NCBI GenBank assembly: GCA_007858575.1
Contig: CP042279.1
Coordinates: 1-64,000, forward strand
From: Streptomyces sp. WAC08241
GTDB lineage: Bacteria; Actinomycetota; Actinomycetes; Streptomycetales; Streptomycetaceae
Direction of reading: 5' to 3'
DNA: 64,000 bases
Shown: positions 47,054 to 57,694 of the stretch, in pieces
Numbering within the stretch: the first letter of the stretch is position 1
Layout of the letters: each line of letters begins with the position of its first letter
Program-made: the position numbers and the translations under genes
Notes under the pieces: generated by a model
The model's input: the letters and a program-made list of their open reading frames with translations, nothing else
Told to the model about the DNA's origin: nothing
Databases searched by the model: none

Positions 47054-48452
47054 ATGTCGCTGACCCGCCGCACCGTCCTGACCGCCGCGGCCGCCGCGGC
47101 CGCCGCCCCGGTCGTCGTCCGCGCCGGAACCGCTCGGCCGGCCGGCGACCGGACTGCCCTCGCCGCCGACCCCGTCGCCGGGAGCCGGCCGAAGAGCGCC
47201 CTGCACGCGGGGCACAGGTTCGACCTGCGGGCCGAGGCCGTCGACCTGTTCGGCGGGGAGGTCCGGCTCAAGCAGGGCACGGTGCACCAGCAGGTCGCCT
47301 TCGATCCGGTGACCGGCCTGGCCTACGTGACGCAGCTCATCAGCGGAGGCCGCCGGCTCGCCGACGAGCCCGCCGCCGTGTCCGACAGCGACCGGGGACG
47401 CCGGGGCGACCTGTGCGTCAGCGAGGTCGCTCCCGACGGCACGGTCCGCGCCGTCATGTACCTGAGGGGCGTCGGCCACGGCGGCGGACTCGGCGTCGAG
47501 CACGTCGACGGCCGTCCCTGGCTCTGGCTGGAGACCGACGCGGACCCCGTGACCAGCGGCTTCGCCTACGGAAGCGCATCGGGCGCGTCGCGTTCGCCGC
47601 CGACGCCGTCGTGGACGCGGGGAGCGGCCCGATCGAGGTGTTCGACCCCGTCCCGGGGTCCTCGCGCACGACCCCGTCCCTGGACGTCGACCACGGCCGC
47701 ATAGGGGTGCGCCACGGGCCGCACGACGCCGAGGAGTACCGCGTCTACGACCTCGACGCCTTCAAGCGCCGCGACTTCACCCCGCTGTACGCCTTTCCGG
47801 CCCGGTACCGCACCCAGGCCTGGTGCCTGTACGGGGACCTCGTCCACCAGAACGAGGGCAGCGCCTACAGCACCTCCAACCCGCGCCCCGGCAACTCCTG
47901 GTGGAACGTCTACGACGTCACCACCGGCCTGATGATCGAGCGGACCTTCAACACCACCGCTCTCGACCTGTCCCACCGCGAGACCGAAGCCATCGCCGTC
48001 CGCCCGACGCCCGCCGGGCCGCAGCTCGTCTTCGGTTTCGCCACTCAAGAACCAGGACCGCGCCGCATGGCTCTCACGGCATCACCACGACCACCGACGG
48101 CACCGGCGACCAGGTCCCGTGGACCGATCTCGCGTACGACAGCAAGGTCTACACCCCCAACTCCGGCCACTACGTCCCCCAGTACCGCCAGCTCGGCGGC
48201 CGCGTCTACCTCCACCTCCGGCTGTCACGCGCCGACAACGCCCCGTGGACCAACGGCGAGACGCTCCTCACCCTCCCGCCGCACATCCGCCCCCACCGGA
48301 CGCAGGGCATGGTCGGCCAGATCACCGGATCCGGGATCTCCGACTCCCTCACCGTCCGCTGGGAGGTCCAGACCGACGGCGCGCTGCGCGTCTACGACCA
48401 GCGCGGGTTCACCGGCTGGATCGGGCTCGACGCCGGTTACTTCGTCAACTAG
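47054..48452 (+). CDS. Tat-exported TagC/phage-RBP-like beta-propeller protein
   Basis: About 466 residues. Tat signal SLTRRTVLTAAAAAAAAPVV (RR at 5-6). The mature chain resembles Streptomyces proteins annotated as teichoic acid biosynthesis protein C (P68 RBP/TagC-like propeller): LKQGTVHQQVAFDPVTGLAY, GDLCVSEVAPDGTVRAVMYL, GVGHGGGLGVEHVDGRPWLW, LDAFKRRDFTPLYAFPARYR, TQAWCLYGDLVHQNEGSAYS, LSHRETEAIAVRPTPAGPQL. A C-terminal lectin-like part follows: ITTTTDGTGDQVPWTDLAY through RQLGGRVYLHLRLSRADNAP and VYDQRGFTGWIGLDAGYFVN. Known homologues are surface or phage-receptor-binding; the activity is unproven. Indels lie near 47575 and 48050. Convergent with the PIG-L gene. Confidence 0.75.
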
Positions 48453-48482
48453 GGGGCGACAAGGCGGCGGGCCGCGGTCCGC

Positions 48483-50576
48483 TCAGCGTCCCGCCGGCGT
48501 CCAGTGCAGCCGGCCGTCCAGGCCCATCGCCGCGACCCCGTCCGTGCCCGCGTCCGGCGCCCCCGCGAAGAGGAAACGTTCCAGCGTCCACACCGGCCGC
48601 GTCCCCGCCCCGGTCTTCCCCGTGCCCGTCCTGCCGTGCGAGGCCGTCGCCAGGAAGCCGGTGCGGGAGCGGACCGCGAGGAGGCCGTCGCCGCCGCTCA
48701 CCGGACCGAAGCCCGCGACCCCGGTGCCCGGCAGCTCCGTGAACGGGGAGACCGGAGCCGTACCGGAGAAGTCGGCGCTCCGCAGGTCGCCGGAGGACGG
48801 CTTGCGGAACCAGAGCCGCACCCCGTCCCCGTCCGGCGCCGGGGAGGCGCTCAGCGCCAGCGTCGTCGGGGGCAGACCGGTCGGTGCCGGGCCCGTCAGC
48901 GGCCTGCCGGGGCGCCGCCCCGCCCAGGCCAGGACGGTCGTCGGGGTGCTCGCGAAGACGTACCCGCGCCCGCTCGCGTCCGTCGCCGCCACCGGGTCGC
49001 CGTACACCTCCGCGCCGCCGAGGACCCGCCACGGCCCCCAGTCCCCGCCGGGAAGCCGCTCGCGGGCGGTGAGGCGGTGGCGGCTGTCCCGCAGGACTAG
49101 GGTCGTCCGGCCGTCGGCGCCCACGGTCACGGCGGGCGCGCTGACGTCCGAGGAGCCGGAGGCGTCGTCCGGCTCGGGGGTGCCGAGGGACCGCCACGGG
49201 CCGAAGGCGCCGCCCGGCACCGCCTGCGCGGTGGTCACCACCTCCCGGTGGTAGTCCGCGAGGACCGTGCGGGTGCCGTACACCGCGATCCGGCCGTCGG
49301 GCAGGACCACGGAGGTGACGCCGCTGTCCAGGCCGCCGCCGGGCAGCAGCTCCGGGCCCCGCCAGGCGACCGCGTCCGCGGCCTTCCGCCAGGTCGCGAG
49401 GCGCCCGTCGAGGACGGAGAAGGCGCGCAGGCCGCCGTCCGGCTCCCGCTGCACCCAGGAGGTGGAGGTGCCCCGGGCGTAGCGGACGGTCTGGGTCCAG
49501 CCCGCCCGGCGGGCCGCGCGGCCACCTTCAGGTCGCCGCAGCCCGCGAGGGTCCCGCAGTCCGCGACCCCGTCCAGCCACGCGTACGTCTTCAGGGTCTT
49601 CAGCTTCGCGCCCGCCGTCTCGGCGTCGAGGGTGTGGGGCAGGGCGCTGGTCGGATAGCCGAGGTAGTTCTGCACGCCGACGTGCGGGTGCCCGGGCGCC
49701 TCCGCGTACCGGGCCAGGGCCTCCTGGACGAACCGGGCCCCGTACAGGTGGTCCTGGTGGTCCCGGTACGCCCCCGTCCCCGGGTACGTGCCGGGCGTCG
49801 GGTCCTGCATCCGCACGAAGGTCGGCCGGAAGCGCTCCAGGAGCCCGGTCAACGTGGTGACGACCTGGCCCTTGTTGTACGAGAAGTCGGCGGCGGCCGG
49901 GCTGCCGGCGGAGAGCTGGGAGCCGAGCTCGGCCACGCGGCCGTGCCAGAGGCCGTCGAGGCTGTGCGGGCGGTCGTCGCTGATGGAGCCGGCCTCGCGC
50001 ATCTGCAGCCACACCAGCTTGACGTGCGGCTTCGCCCGCAGGGTGTCCAGCTCGGCCCACGCGCCGCCGGCCGTGGGGATCGCGGTCCGCTCCCAGGGGC
50101 TGGTCCTGCTGCCGGTCGCCATCTCGGCGTACGCGGCGCGGATGCCGTTCTGCCGGGCCTCGGCGTAGCCCGCCTTGTCGGCCGCGGTCCTGGCGGCGTC
50201 GCGCGGGCGCGCGTTGACGCCGTCCGACTCGCCCGCCGTGAGGTAGACGGAGGTCAGGGGCTGCCGGAGTGGAGCGACTGGGATATGTCCGGGTTCATGA
50301 AGAACAGGTCGTCGTCCGGATGCGCGACGAACTGCATCACGGAGGCCGTCCCGCCCGGCGGGACCTTCGCGGGCGCCCGGTCCGACGCGGCCCGCGCGGC
50401 CCCTCCTGCCTTCGCGCCCGTCGCCGCGTGCGCCTCCGGCCCTCGGGCGTGCCCGTCACCGTGAGGACCCTGGCGAGGGCGCCGCCCACCAGGGCGGCCG
50501 TGACCGCCGTCACGGCGGTCCCGCGGCGGGACGGGAGGTCGGAACGGCGGGGACGGCGGAGGCGGCGGACGGGCAT
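48483..50576 (-). CDS. secreted PIG-L family deacetylase with C-terminal propeller-like domain
   Basis: About 698 residues. The start MPVRRLRRPRRSDLPSRRGT precedes a signal helix AVTAVTAALVGGALARVLTV. The PIG-L zinc site is MQFVAHPDDDLFFMNPDISQ with the later YRDHQDHLYGARFVQEALAR; it would remove N-acetyl groups from sugar conjugates outside the cell. After an indel near 49515 a long repetitive domain follows (RYARGTSTSWVQREPDGGLR, GAFGPWRSLGTPEPDDASG, SRHRLTARERLPGGDWGPWR, VLGGAEVYGDPVAATDASGR), which looks like a PLL-type or FG-GAP propeller. Ends MGLDGRLHWTPAGR. Other indels lie near 50445 and 50270. It faces the TagC-like gene tail to tail, 30 bp apart. Confidence 0.85.
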
Positions 50577-50931
50577 GGGTCGGTGGCGCGCTTTCGGAGA
50601 GGTCGGACGGTTCGCGGGGTCGGGGTCGGGGCCGTGCGGGGCCGGGGCGGTGCGGGCGATCGGGGCGGTGCGCGGCACCGGGCAGACGAACGGCACCCCG
50701 GCGGGTGCCGGGGTGCCGTTCGAACGGACGGACGGGTCTCGCGCTCGGCAAGACGGACTTTCAAGAAATACGGTTCATCGGGCTCGAAAAGCGATCAATG
50801 TGGGGGACGTCACGTGTGATCCGCCGCGAACCGAAGGCCTGCGCGCTCCCGCCCCCGCGCCGGATAGGCTCGATCCCCCGGATCCGGCGGGCCCGCCCCG
50901 GGGCTCGGACGTGCTCGGAGGGAGCGGCGGA
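50577..50931. other. 355-bp divergent intergenic region (PIG-L / glnE)
   Basis: Promoter region for both genes. G-rich near the PIG-L side, with an AT-richer patch around 50757-50810 (CAAGAAATACGGTTCATCGG) that may hold the glnE promoter. No hairpin, operator or small gene recognised. Confidence 0.4.
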
Positions 50932-53909
50932 ATGACGGTGCCGGGACGCAGGAGCAGTACGTTCTCACGTCTGGTGCGGCACGGGTTCACCGACCCCTCG
51001 GGAGCCGAACGGCTCCTGGACGTGCCCGAGCTGTCCGCGCTGCGCGGCGACTCCGTGCTCCTCGACGCCCTCGGCGCCACCGCCGACCCCGACCTCGCCC
51101 TGCGCGGCCTGGTCCGGCTCGTCGAGGCGCAGCCCGAGGCCGAGCGGCAGACCTTCACCGCCACCCTGCTCTCCGCCAAGCCCTTCCGGGACCGGCTCCT
51201 CGGCGTGCTCGGCGCTTCCGAGGCGCTCGGGGACCACCTGGCCCGCCACCCCCGCGACTGGGAGTCCCTCGTCACGTACGAGGCGGCCGACCTGCACCCG
51301 GGGATCGCCGACTTCGAGCGGGGCTCGCCGAGGCCACCGACCCGGTCGCGCTGCGGGTCGCCTACCGCCGCTGCCTGCTCGCCATAGCGGCCCGTGACGT
51401 GTGCGGCACCACCGACGTCGCCCAGGCCGCCGCCGAGCTGGCCGACCTGGCGACGGCGACCCTGCGCGCCGCGCTCGCCATCGCCGAGGCCGCCGCGCCC
51501 GCCGACGCCGCCCAGTGCCGGCTCGCGGTGATCGCGATGGGCAAGTGCGGCGGCCACGAGCTGAACTACGTCTCCGACGTGGACGTGATCTTCGTCGGGG
51601 AGCCGGCCGAGGGCGCCGACGAGGGCAAGGCGATCCAGGCGGCGACCCGGCTCGCCTCCCACCTGATGCGGATCTGCTCCGAGACCACCGTCGAGGGCAC
51701 CATCTGGCCGGTCGACGCCAACCTGCGCCCGGAGGGCCGCAACGGACCCCTCGTCCGCACCCTCTCCTCCCACCTCGCCTACTACCAGCGCTGGGCGAAG
51801 ACCTGGGAGTTCCAGGCCCTCCTGAAGGCGCGCGCGGTCGCGGGCGACCCGGAGCTGGGCTCCCGCTACATCGAGGCCGTCTCCCCGCTCGTCTGGCAGG
51901 CCGCCGAGCGCGAGAACTTCGTCCCCGACGTGCAGCGGATGCGCCGCCGGGTCGTCGACAACATCCCGGCCGCCCAGATCGAGCGCGAGCTGAAGCTCGG
52001 CCCCGGGGCCTCAGGGACGTCGAGTTCGCCGTCCAGCTCCTCCAGCTCGTGCACGGCCGCAGCGACGCCACCCTGCACAGCGGCGCCACCCTCGACGCGC
52101 TCGCGGCCCTCGCCGCCGGCGGCTACGTCGGCCGGGCCGACGCGGCCCAGCTCGACGAGGCGTACCGCTTCCTGCGGGCCATGGAGCACCGCATCCAGCT
52201 CTACCGGCTGCGCCGCACCCACCTCGTCCCCGAGGACGAGACCGATCTGCGCCGCCTCGCCCGCTCCCTGGGCCTGCGCACCGACCCGGTCGCCTCGCTC
52301 ACCAAGGAGTGGCGGCGGCACGCGGCCGTCGTCCGCCGCCTGCACGAGAAGATCTTCTACCGTCCGCTGCTCGACGCCGTCGCCCAGCTCGCCCCCGGCG
52401 AGACCCGGCTCAGCCCGAAGGCGGCCGGACAGCGGCTCGAAGCCCTGGGGTACGCGGACCCCGTCGCCGCCCTGCGCCACCTGGAGGCGCTGTCCTCCGG
52501 GGTGAGCAGGAAGGCCGCGATCCAGCGGACCCTGCTGCCCGTGCTGCTCGGCTGGTTCGCGGACTCGGCCGACCCGGACGCCGGGCTCCTCGGCTTCCGC
52601 AAGGTCTCCGACGCCCTCGGCAAGACCCCTGGTACCTGCGGCTGCTGCGCGACGAGGGGCCGCCGCCGAGAACCTCGCCCGGGTGCTCTCGGCCGGGCGG
52701 CTCGCCCCCGACCTGCTGCTGCGCGCCCCCGAGGCGGTCGCGCTGCTCGGCGACCCGGAGGGCCTCAAGCCCCGTGACCGGGGCCACCTGGAGCAGGAGG
52801 TCCTGGCGGCGGTCAAGCGCGCGGACGACGCCGAGCAGGCGGTCGCGGCGGCGCGCGGGTGCGCCGCCGGGAGCTGTTCCGCACCGCCGCCGCCGACCTC
52901 ATCGGCTCGTACGGCACCGAGGACAGCCCCCGCGAGCCCGACCCGGGCGCGCTCGTCGACCGGGTGGGGAGGCCGTCACCGACCTCAACGCGGCCACGAT
53001 CGCGGGCGCGCTGCGGGCCGCCGTGCGCGCCGAGTGGGCGAGGAGCTGCCGACCCGGTTCGCGGTCATCGGCATGGGCCGCTTCGGCGGCCACGAGGTGG
53101 GGTACGGCTCCGACGCCGACGTGCTCTTCGTGCACGAGCCGCGCGAGGGCGTCGACGAGCAGGAGGCGGCCCGGGCCGCGAACCGGGTGGTCACCGAGAT
53201 GCGCCGGCTCCTCCAACTGCCGACCGCCGACCCGCCGTTGCTGATCGACGCGGACCTCAGGCCGGAGGGCAAGAGCGGCCCCATGGTCCGCACCCTGAAG
53301 TCGTACGGGCCTACTACCGCCGCTGGTCGCTCGTCTGGGAGAGCCAGGCGCTGCTGCGCGCCGAGCACGTGGCGGGCGACGCCGACCTGGGCGAGCGGTT
53401 CATCGAGCTCGTCGACCCGCTGCGCTACCCGGCCGAGGGGCTCGGCGAGGACGCGGTCCGCGAGATCCGCCGCCTCAAGGCCCGGATGGAGTCCGAGCGG
53501 CTGCCGCGCGGCGCCGACCCGACGCTCCACGCCAAGCTGGGGCGCGGCGGTCTGAGCGACGTCGAGTGGACGGTCCAACTGCTCCAGATGCGGCACGGCT
53601 GGGCCGAGCCGGGGCTGCGGACGACCCGTACCCGCGAGGCGCTGGCCGCCGCCCACGCGGCCGGGCTCATCCCCACCGAGGAGGCGCAGACCCTGGACGA
53701 GGCGTGGGTCCTCGCCACCCGCGTCCGCAACGCGGTGATGCTGGTGCGCGGCCGCCCCGGCGACACCTTCCCGTCCGAGCCGCGCGAACTCGCGGCGGTG
53801 GCGCGGTACCTGGGGTACGAGTCGGGGCACGTCGGCGAGATGGTCGACGACTACCGGCGGATCACCCGCCGGGCCCGCGCGGTCGTCGAGGAGCTGTTCT
53901 ACGGGGTGA
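50932..53909 (+). CDS. glnE: bifunctional glutamine-synthetase adenylyltransferase/deadenylase
   Basis: GlnE attaches and removes AMP on glutamine synthetase in response to nitrogen. About 992 residues, normal. It has two nucleotidyltransferase halves, each with the G-S/E-D-D pattern: N-half CRLAVIAMGKCGGHELNYVS with DVDVIFVGEP, DANLRPEGRNGPLVRTLSSH; C-half RFAVIGMGRFGGHEVGYGSD with ADVLFVHEP, DADLRPEGKSGPMVRTLKSY. Helical linkers end LRDVEFAVQLLQLVHGRSDA and LSDVEWTVQLLQMRHGWAEP. Start ATG 50932 after GGAGGGAG. At least eight indels (about 51325, 52010, 52628, 52665, 52858, 52970, 53040, 53305), almost all fixed by adding one G or C to a run. The end is set at TGA 53909 after EELFYG, assuming one more. 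Confidence 0.95.
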
Positions 53910-53924
53910 CGCCTCCGGCGGGGC

Positions 53925-54530
53925 TCACGCCTCGTCCAGCAGCCCCCGCACGTGCGCCAGGTACCCCGCCAGGGCCAGTTCGAAGGACCGGTCCGCGCTG
54001 CCCGCTCCCATCGCCCCCAGGGCGCGGGCCAGGTGGGGGTGGCCGCCTCGTCGGCCAGTTCCCACATCGATTCGGGGGCGGCCATGTCGAGGGCCGAGCC
54101 GAGCACGAGGTTCTCCAGGGCGATGATCACCGGCATGACGTCCGGCAGGGCGAAACCCGCGTCGAGCAGGCGCCCGACGGCCCGTTCGTACTGGCCGAGG
54201 ACCCGGGGCGCGCGCACCGGCGAGGTGGTGAGGAGCGGGATCGCGCGCGGATGGGCGGCGAACGCGGCCCGGTAGGAGCGGGCCCAGGCGGTGAGGGCCG
54301 CGTCCCACGGTTCCTGGTCGAGGACCCCGCCCTCGATGGCGGAGGCCACCGCTCGCGCAGCAGCTCCACGATCCCTCCCGCCCGTCGACGTGGTGGTAGA
54401 CGGACGCCGTCTGCACCCCGAGCCGCTTCGCGACCTGCGGGACGCTGAACTCGCCCCGCTCGTCGACGATCTCCAGCGCCGTGGTGGCGATGCGCTCCCG
54501 GTCGAGGAGGGGTCTGCGCGGCCGGCCCAT
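53925..54530 (-). CDS. TetR-family regulator (TetR_C tetracycline-repressor-like)
   Basis: About 201 residues. HTH: MGRPRRPLLDRERIATTALE then IVDERGEFSVPQVAKRLGVQ and TASVYHHVDGR, the class with a VYHHV recognition helix. The C-terminal effector part is GGVLDQEPWDAALTAWARSY, AHPRAIPLLTTSPVRAPRVL, LLDAGFALPDVMPVIIALEN and LVLGSALDMAAPESMWELAD, with the final piece AGYLAHVRGLLDEA. Indels lie near 54370, 54350 and 54035. Divergent from the permease at 54678 with a 21-bp near-palindrome between, so it probably represses the permease-amidohydrolase operon. Confidence 0.88.
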   Translation of the reverse strand: MGRPRRPLLDRERIATTALEIVDERGEFSVPQVAKRLGVQTASVYHHVDGREGSWSCCASGGLRHRGRGPRPGTVGRGPHRLGPLLPGRVRRPSARDPAPHHLAGARAPGPRPVRTGRRAPARRGFRPAGRHAGDHRPGEPRARLGPRHGRPRIDVGTGRRGGHPHLARALGAMGAGSADRSFELALAGYLAHVRGLLDEA

Positions 54531-54609
54531 GGAGCCTCACTCTGTTCGGATCTTCGTCCAGGTCTTCGTTCGGGTCTTCCGGATCGTCGGGAGCGAGGCT
54601 ACATTGCGC

Positions 54610-54630
54610 AAACCGAAAGGCTTTAGGTTT
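54610..54630. promoter_or_regulatory. candidate TetR operator
   Basis: AAACCGAAAGGCTTTAGGTTT, palindromic over 21 bp except for the centre and one mismatched pair. Lies between the divergent TetR gene and the APC permease gene. Confidence 0.6.
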
Positions 54631-54677
54631 ACGTCCGGCCGGACATCCCGACACACCTGCCACCGGAAGGCTCCGCC

Positions 54678-56219
54678 ATGTCCGCACCCGCCCCCGACGC
54701 GCCCCCGGGACTGAGGACCGGCACCCTCACCACCGCCGACGTCTCGTTCTTCGTCGTCTCCGCCGCCGCCCCCCTCACCGTCATGGCCGGCGTCGCCCCC
54801 GTCGCGATCCTGCTCGGCGGCGTCGGCGCCCCCGTCGGCTACCTCCTGGCCGGACTCACCCTCACCGTCTTCGCCGTCGGCTTCACCACCATGAGCCGCC
54901 ACGTCCGCAGCGCCGGCGCCTTCTACGCGTACATCGCGCGCGGCCTCGGCACCCCGATCGGCATCGCCGCCGCCCTCGTCGCCATGCTCGGCTACAACGG
55001 CATGGAGATCGGCGTCTACGGGCTCCTCGGCTCCGCCACCTCGGACACCGCCGCCGCCCTCGGCCACGACGTCCCCTGGCTGCCCGTCTCCCTCGCCGGC
55101 CTGCTCCTCGTCTGGTACGGCGGATACCGCTCGATCGACTTCGGCGCTAAGGTCCTCGGCGTCCTCCTCGTCGCCGAGACCGGCATCCTCGTCCTCCTCG
55201 CCGGCGGCGTCCTGCTCGACGGCGGGGCCCACGGCTCTCCCTCGGCGGCCTCGCCCCCGCCCACGTCCTCACCGGCGGCACCGCCGCCGTCCTGGTTTTC
55301 GCCTTCGCCGCCTTCACCGGCTTCGAGTCCACCGTCATCTACCGGCGCGAGGCCCGGGACCCCGCCCGCACGATCCCCCGCGCCACCTACCTCGCGGTCG
55401 CCTTCCTCGGCCTCTTCTACGCCTTCGTCGTGTGGACCGTCATCCAGGCGTTCGGCGAGGACGAGGTCGTCCGAGCCGCCGCCGACGACCCCGGCGGCCT
55501 CTTCTTCGCCGCCATCACCACCTACGTCGGGTCCTGGGCCGCCGACCTGATGCACGTCCTCATCGTCACCAGCGTCCTGGCCTCCCTGCTCGCCTTCCAC
55601 AACGCCATCAACCGCTACACCCTCTCCCTCGCCGAGGAGGGCGTCCTGCCGAAGGCCCTCGGCCGGATCCACCCCGCCACCGCTCCCCGTACGTCGCCGG
55701 GGCCGCCCAGACCGCGCTCGGCGCGCTCGTGGTCCTCGCCTTCGCGCTCGCCGGGGCCGACCCGTACCAGCAGCTCCTGCTCTGGGTGAACACCCCGGGA
55801 TGCTGGGCCTGATGGTGCTCCAACTGCTCGCCGCACTCGCCGTGCCGTTCTTCTTCCGCCGGATCCCGCACGACGAGGGCGTCCTGCGGACGGTCGTCGC
55901 CCCCGTCACTGCCTTCGTCCTGCTCGCCGGGGCGATCGCCCTCGTCGCCGGGCACGTCGACCTCTTCACCGGGGCTCCGCCCGCCGTCAACGCGGTCCTG
56001 CTCTCCGTCACCCCCGCCGTCTTCCTCCTCGGGCTCCTCCTGGCACACCGGCTGCGCCGCACCCGCCCCGAGGTCTACGCCCGCTTCGCCGCCGAACCGT
56101 CCACCGGAACAGAAGGAGCAGAACCCCCGTGCCCGCACCCGACCTCGTCCTCGTCAACGCCCGCGTCCGCGACCCCGGACCGACCGGCCACACCGCTGTC
56201 GCCGTCCGCGACGGACTGA
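54678..56219 (+). CDS. APC-superfamily amino acid/amine permease
   Basis: About 12 hydrophobic helices; up to 513 residues. Seen: LTTADVSFFVVSAAAPLTVM, PVGYLLAGLTLTVFAVGFTT, SAGAFYAYIARGLGTPIGIA, VLVFAFAAFTGFESTVIYRR (the conserved APC helix-6 FxGFE motif), ARDPARTIPRATYLAVAFLG and SLLAFHNAINRYTLSLAEEG. Indels lie near 55235, 55682 and 55797. The final open frame runs to 56219 and overlaps the next gene by 90 bp, more than expected; the true stop is probably near 56110. The permease and the amidohydrolase that follows probably import and hydrolyse the same amide or cyclic compound, inferred from the pairing. Confidence 0.88.
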
Positions 56220-57694
56220 TCACCGCCCTCGGCACCGACGCCGAGGCCCGCGACTGGACCGGACCCGGCACCGAGACCGTCGACCTGGCCGGCGCCACCC
56301 TCGCCCCCGGCCTCACCGACGCCCACAGCCACCCCGTCTGGGGCCTGGAGATGTTCACCGGCACCGACCTCTCGGCCGTCACGGACCTCGAAGGGCTGCG
56401 GGCCGCGCTCCGGACCGCCGAGCGCCGCGACGGCTGGGTCCTCGGCTTCGGCCTCGACCACAACGCCTTCGGCGGCCGGCCCGTCCACCGCGACCTGATC
56501 GAGGACGCCTCGGCGGCGCCCCCGCCCACCTGCGCCTCTACGACGGCCACTCCGCCCTCGTGAACGGGACCGCCCTGAAGGCCGCCGGGATCGACGGACC
56601 CCGGACCTTCGCCCAGCACTCCGAGATCGTCTGCGGCCCCGACGGGACCCCCACCGGGCACCTGGCCGAGCACGCCGCCATGGACCTGATGACCCCGGTC
56701 CTGCCCGCCCTGCCGTACGCCGAGCGCCGCGACCGGCTCGTCGCCCTGCTCACCGGCATGGCCGCCACCGGACTCACCTCCGCCCACGTCATGGACCTCG
56801 GCGGACACGACGTCCCCGGCCTGCTCGCCGCGATCGAGGAGGACGGCGACCTGCCGCTGCGGCTGCGCCTCGCCCCTGGTGCATGCCCGGCGCCACCCCC
56901 GAGGAGCTCGACGCCTTCGTACGGCTCCAGGAGCGGGCCGGCCGGCTGTGGCGGATCGGCGGGGTGAAGTTCTTCATGGACGGCACCGTCGAGGGCGGCA
57001 CCGCCTGGCTGGAGCACGCCGACTGCCACGGCCGGGGCACTGAGGCCTTCTGGCCCGACCCGGCCGCGTACTCCGCCGCCGTGGCCCGCCTGCACCGCGC
57101 CGGGGTCGGCACCGCCACCCACGCCATCGGCGACGCGGCTGTCCGGCACGTCCTCGACACCGTCGAAGGACTTGGCGCGGGCGGCCCCGGCACCGGATCG
57201 AGCACATCGAGACCGTCCCCGACGACCAGCTCGGGCGCTTGCCGCGCTCGGCGTCGTCGCCTCGATGCAGCCTCCGCACACCGCGTACACCCGCGCCGAC
57301 CACACCGACGAGTGGTCCGTGCGGCTGGGGAGGAGCGGGCCGGGCGCGCCTGGCGCTGCCGCGACCTGCGGGACGCCGGGGCGCACCTCGCGCTCGGCTC
57401 CGACTGGCCCATCGCCCACTACGACGCCCGGCAGGTTCTCGCCACCGCCCGCGCCCCGCGCGGCGCGGCCTCGGCCCGGCACGGGCTCACGGGCCTCATG
57501 GCCCTGGAGGGGATGACCACGCACGCGGCGTTCGCGGCGGGGAGGAGGCGGTCGCGGGCCGGATCGCCCCGGGCTTCCGGGCCGACCTCGCCGCCTTCGC
57601 CGTGGACCCGGTGGAGGCCCTGGCGGACGAGACCGCCCAGGCACCGGTCCGGCTCGCCGTCGCGGGCGGCCGGATCACGCACCGGGAGGTCTGA
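56129..57694 (+). CDS. amidohydrolase family protein (YtcJ-like)
   Basis: Metal-dependent hydrolase of the amidohydrolase_3 group, about 521 residues. Start GTG 56129 (PAPDLVLVNARVRDPG). Metal-site motifs: LAPGLTDAHSHPVWGLEMFT (HxH), carboxylated-lysine region RIGGVKFFMDGTVEGGTAWL, histidines in GVGTATHAIGDAAVRHVLDT and RIEHIETVPDDQLGRLAALG, and aspartate in AHLALGSDWPIAHYDARQVL. Ends AVAGGRITHREV. Indels lie near 56515, 56880, 57190, 57345 and 57540. Shares an operon with the APC permease; the natural substrate is unknown. Confidence 0.9.

Noticed and set aside
40040..50576. Accessory 40-50 kb stretch as a prophage or integrative element
   Set aside because: No integrase, transposase, att-site duplication, tRNA junction or phage structural genes; the TagC-like propeller alone is a common chromosomal gene.
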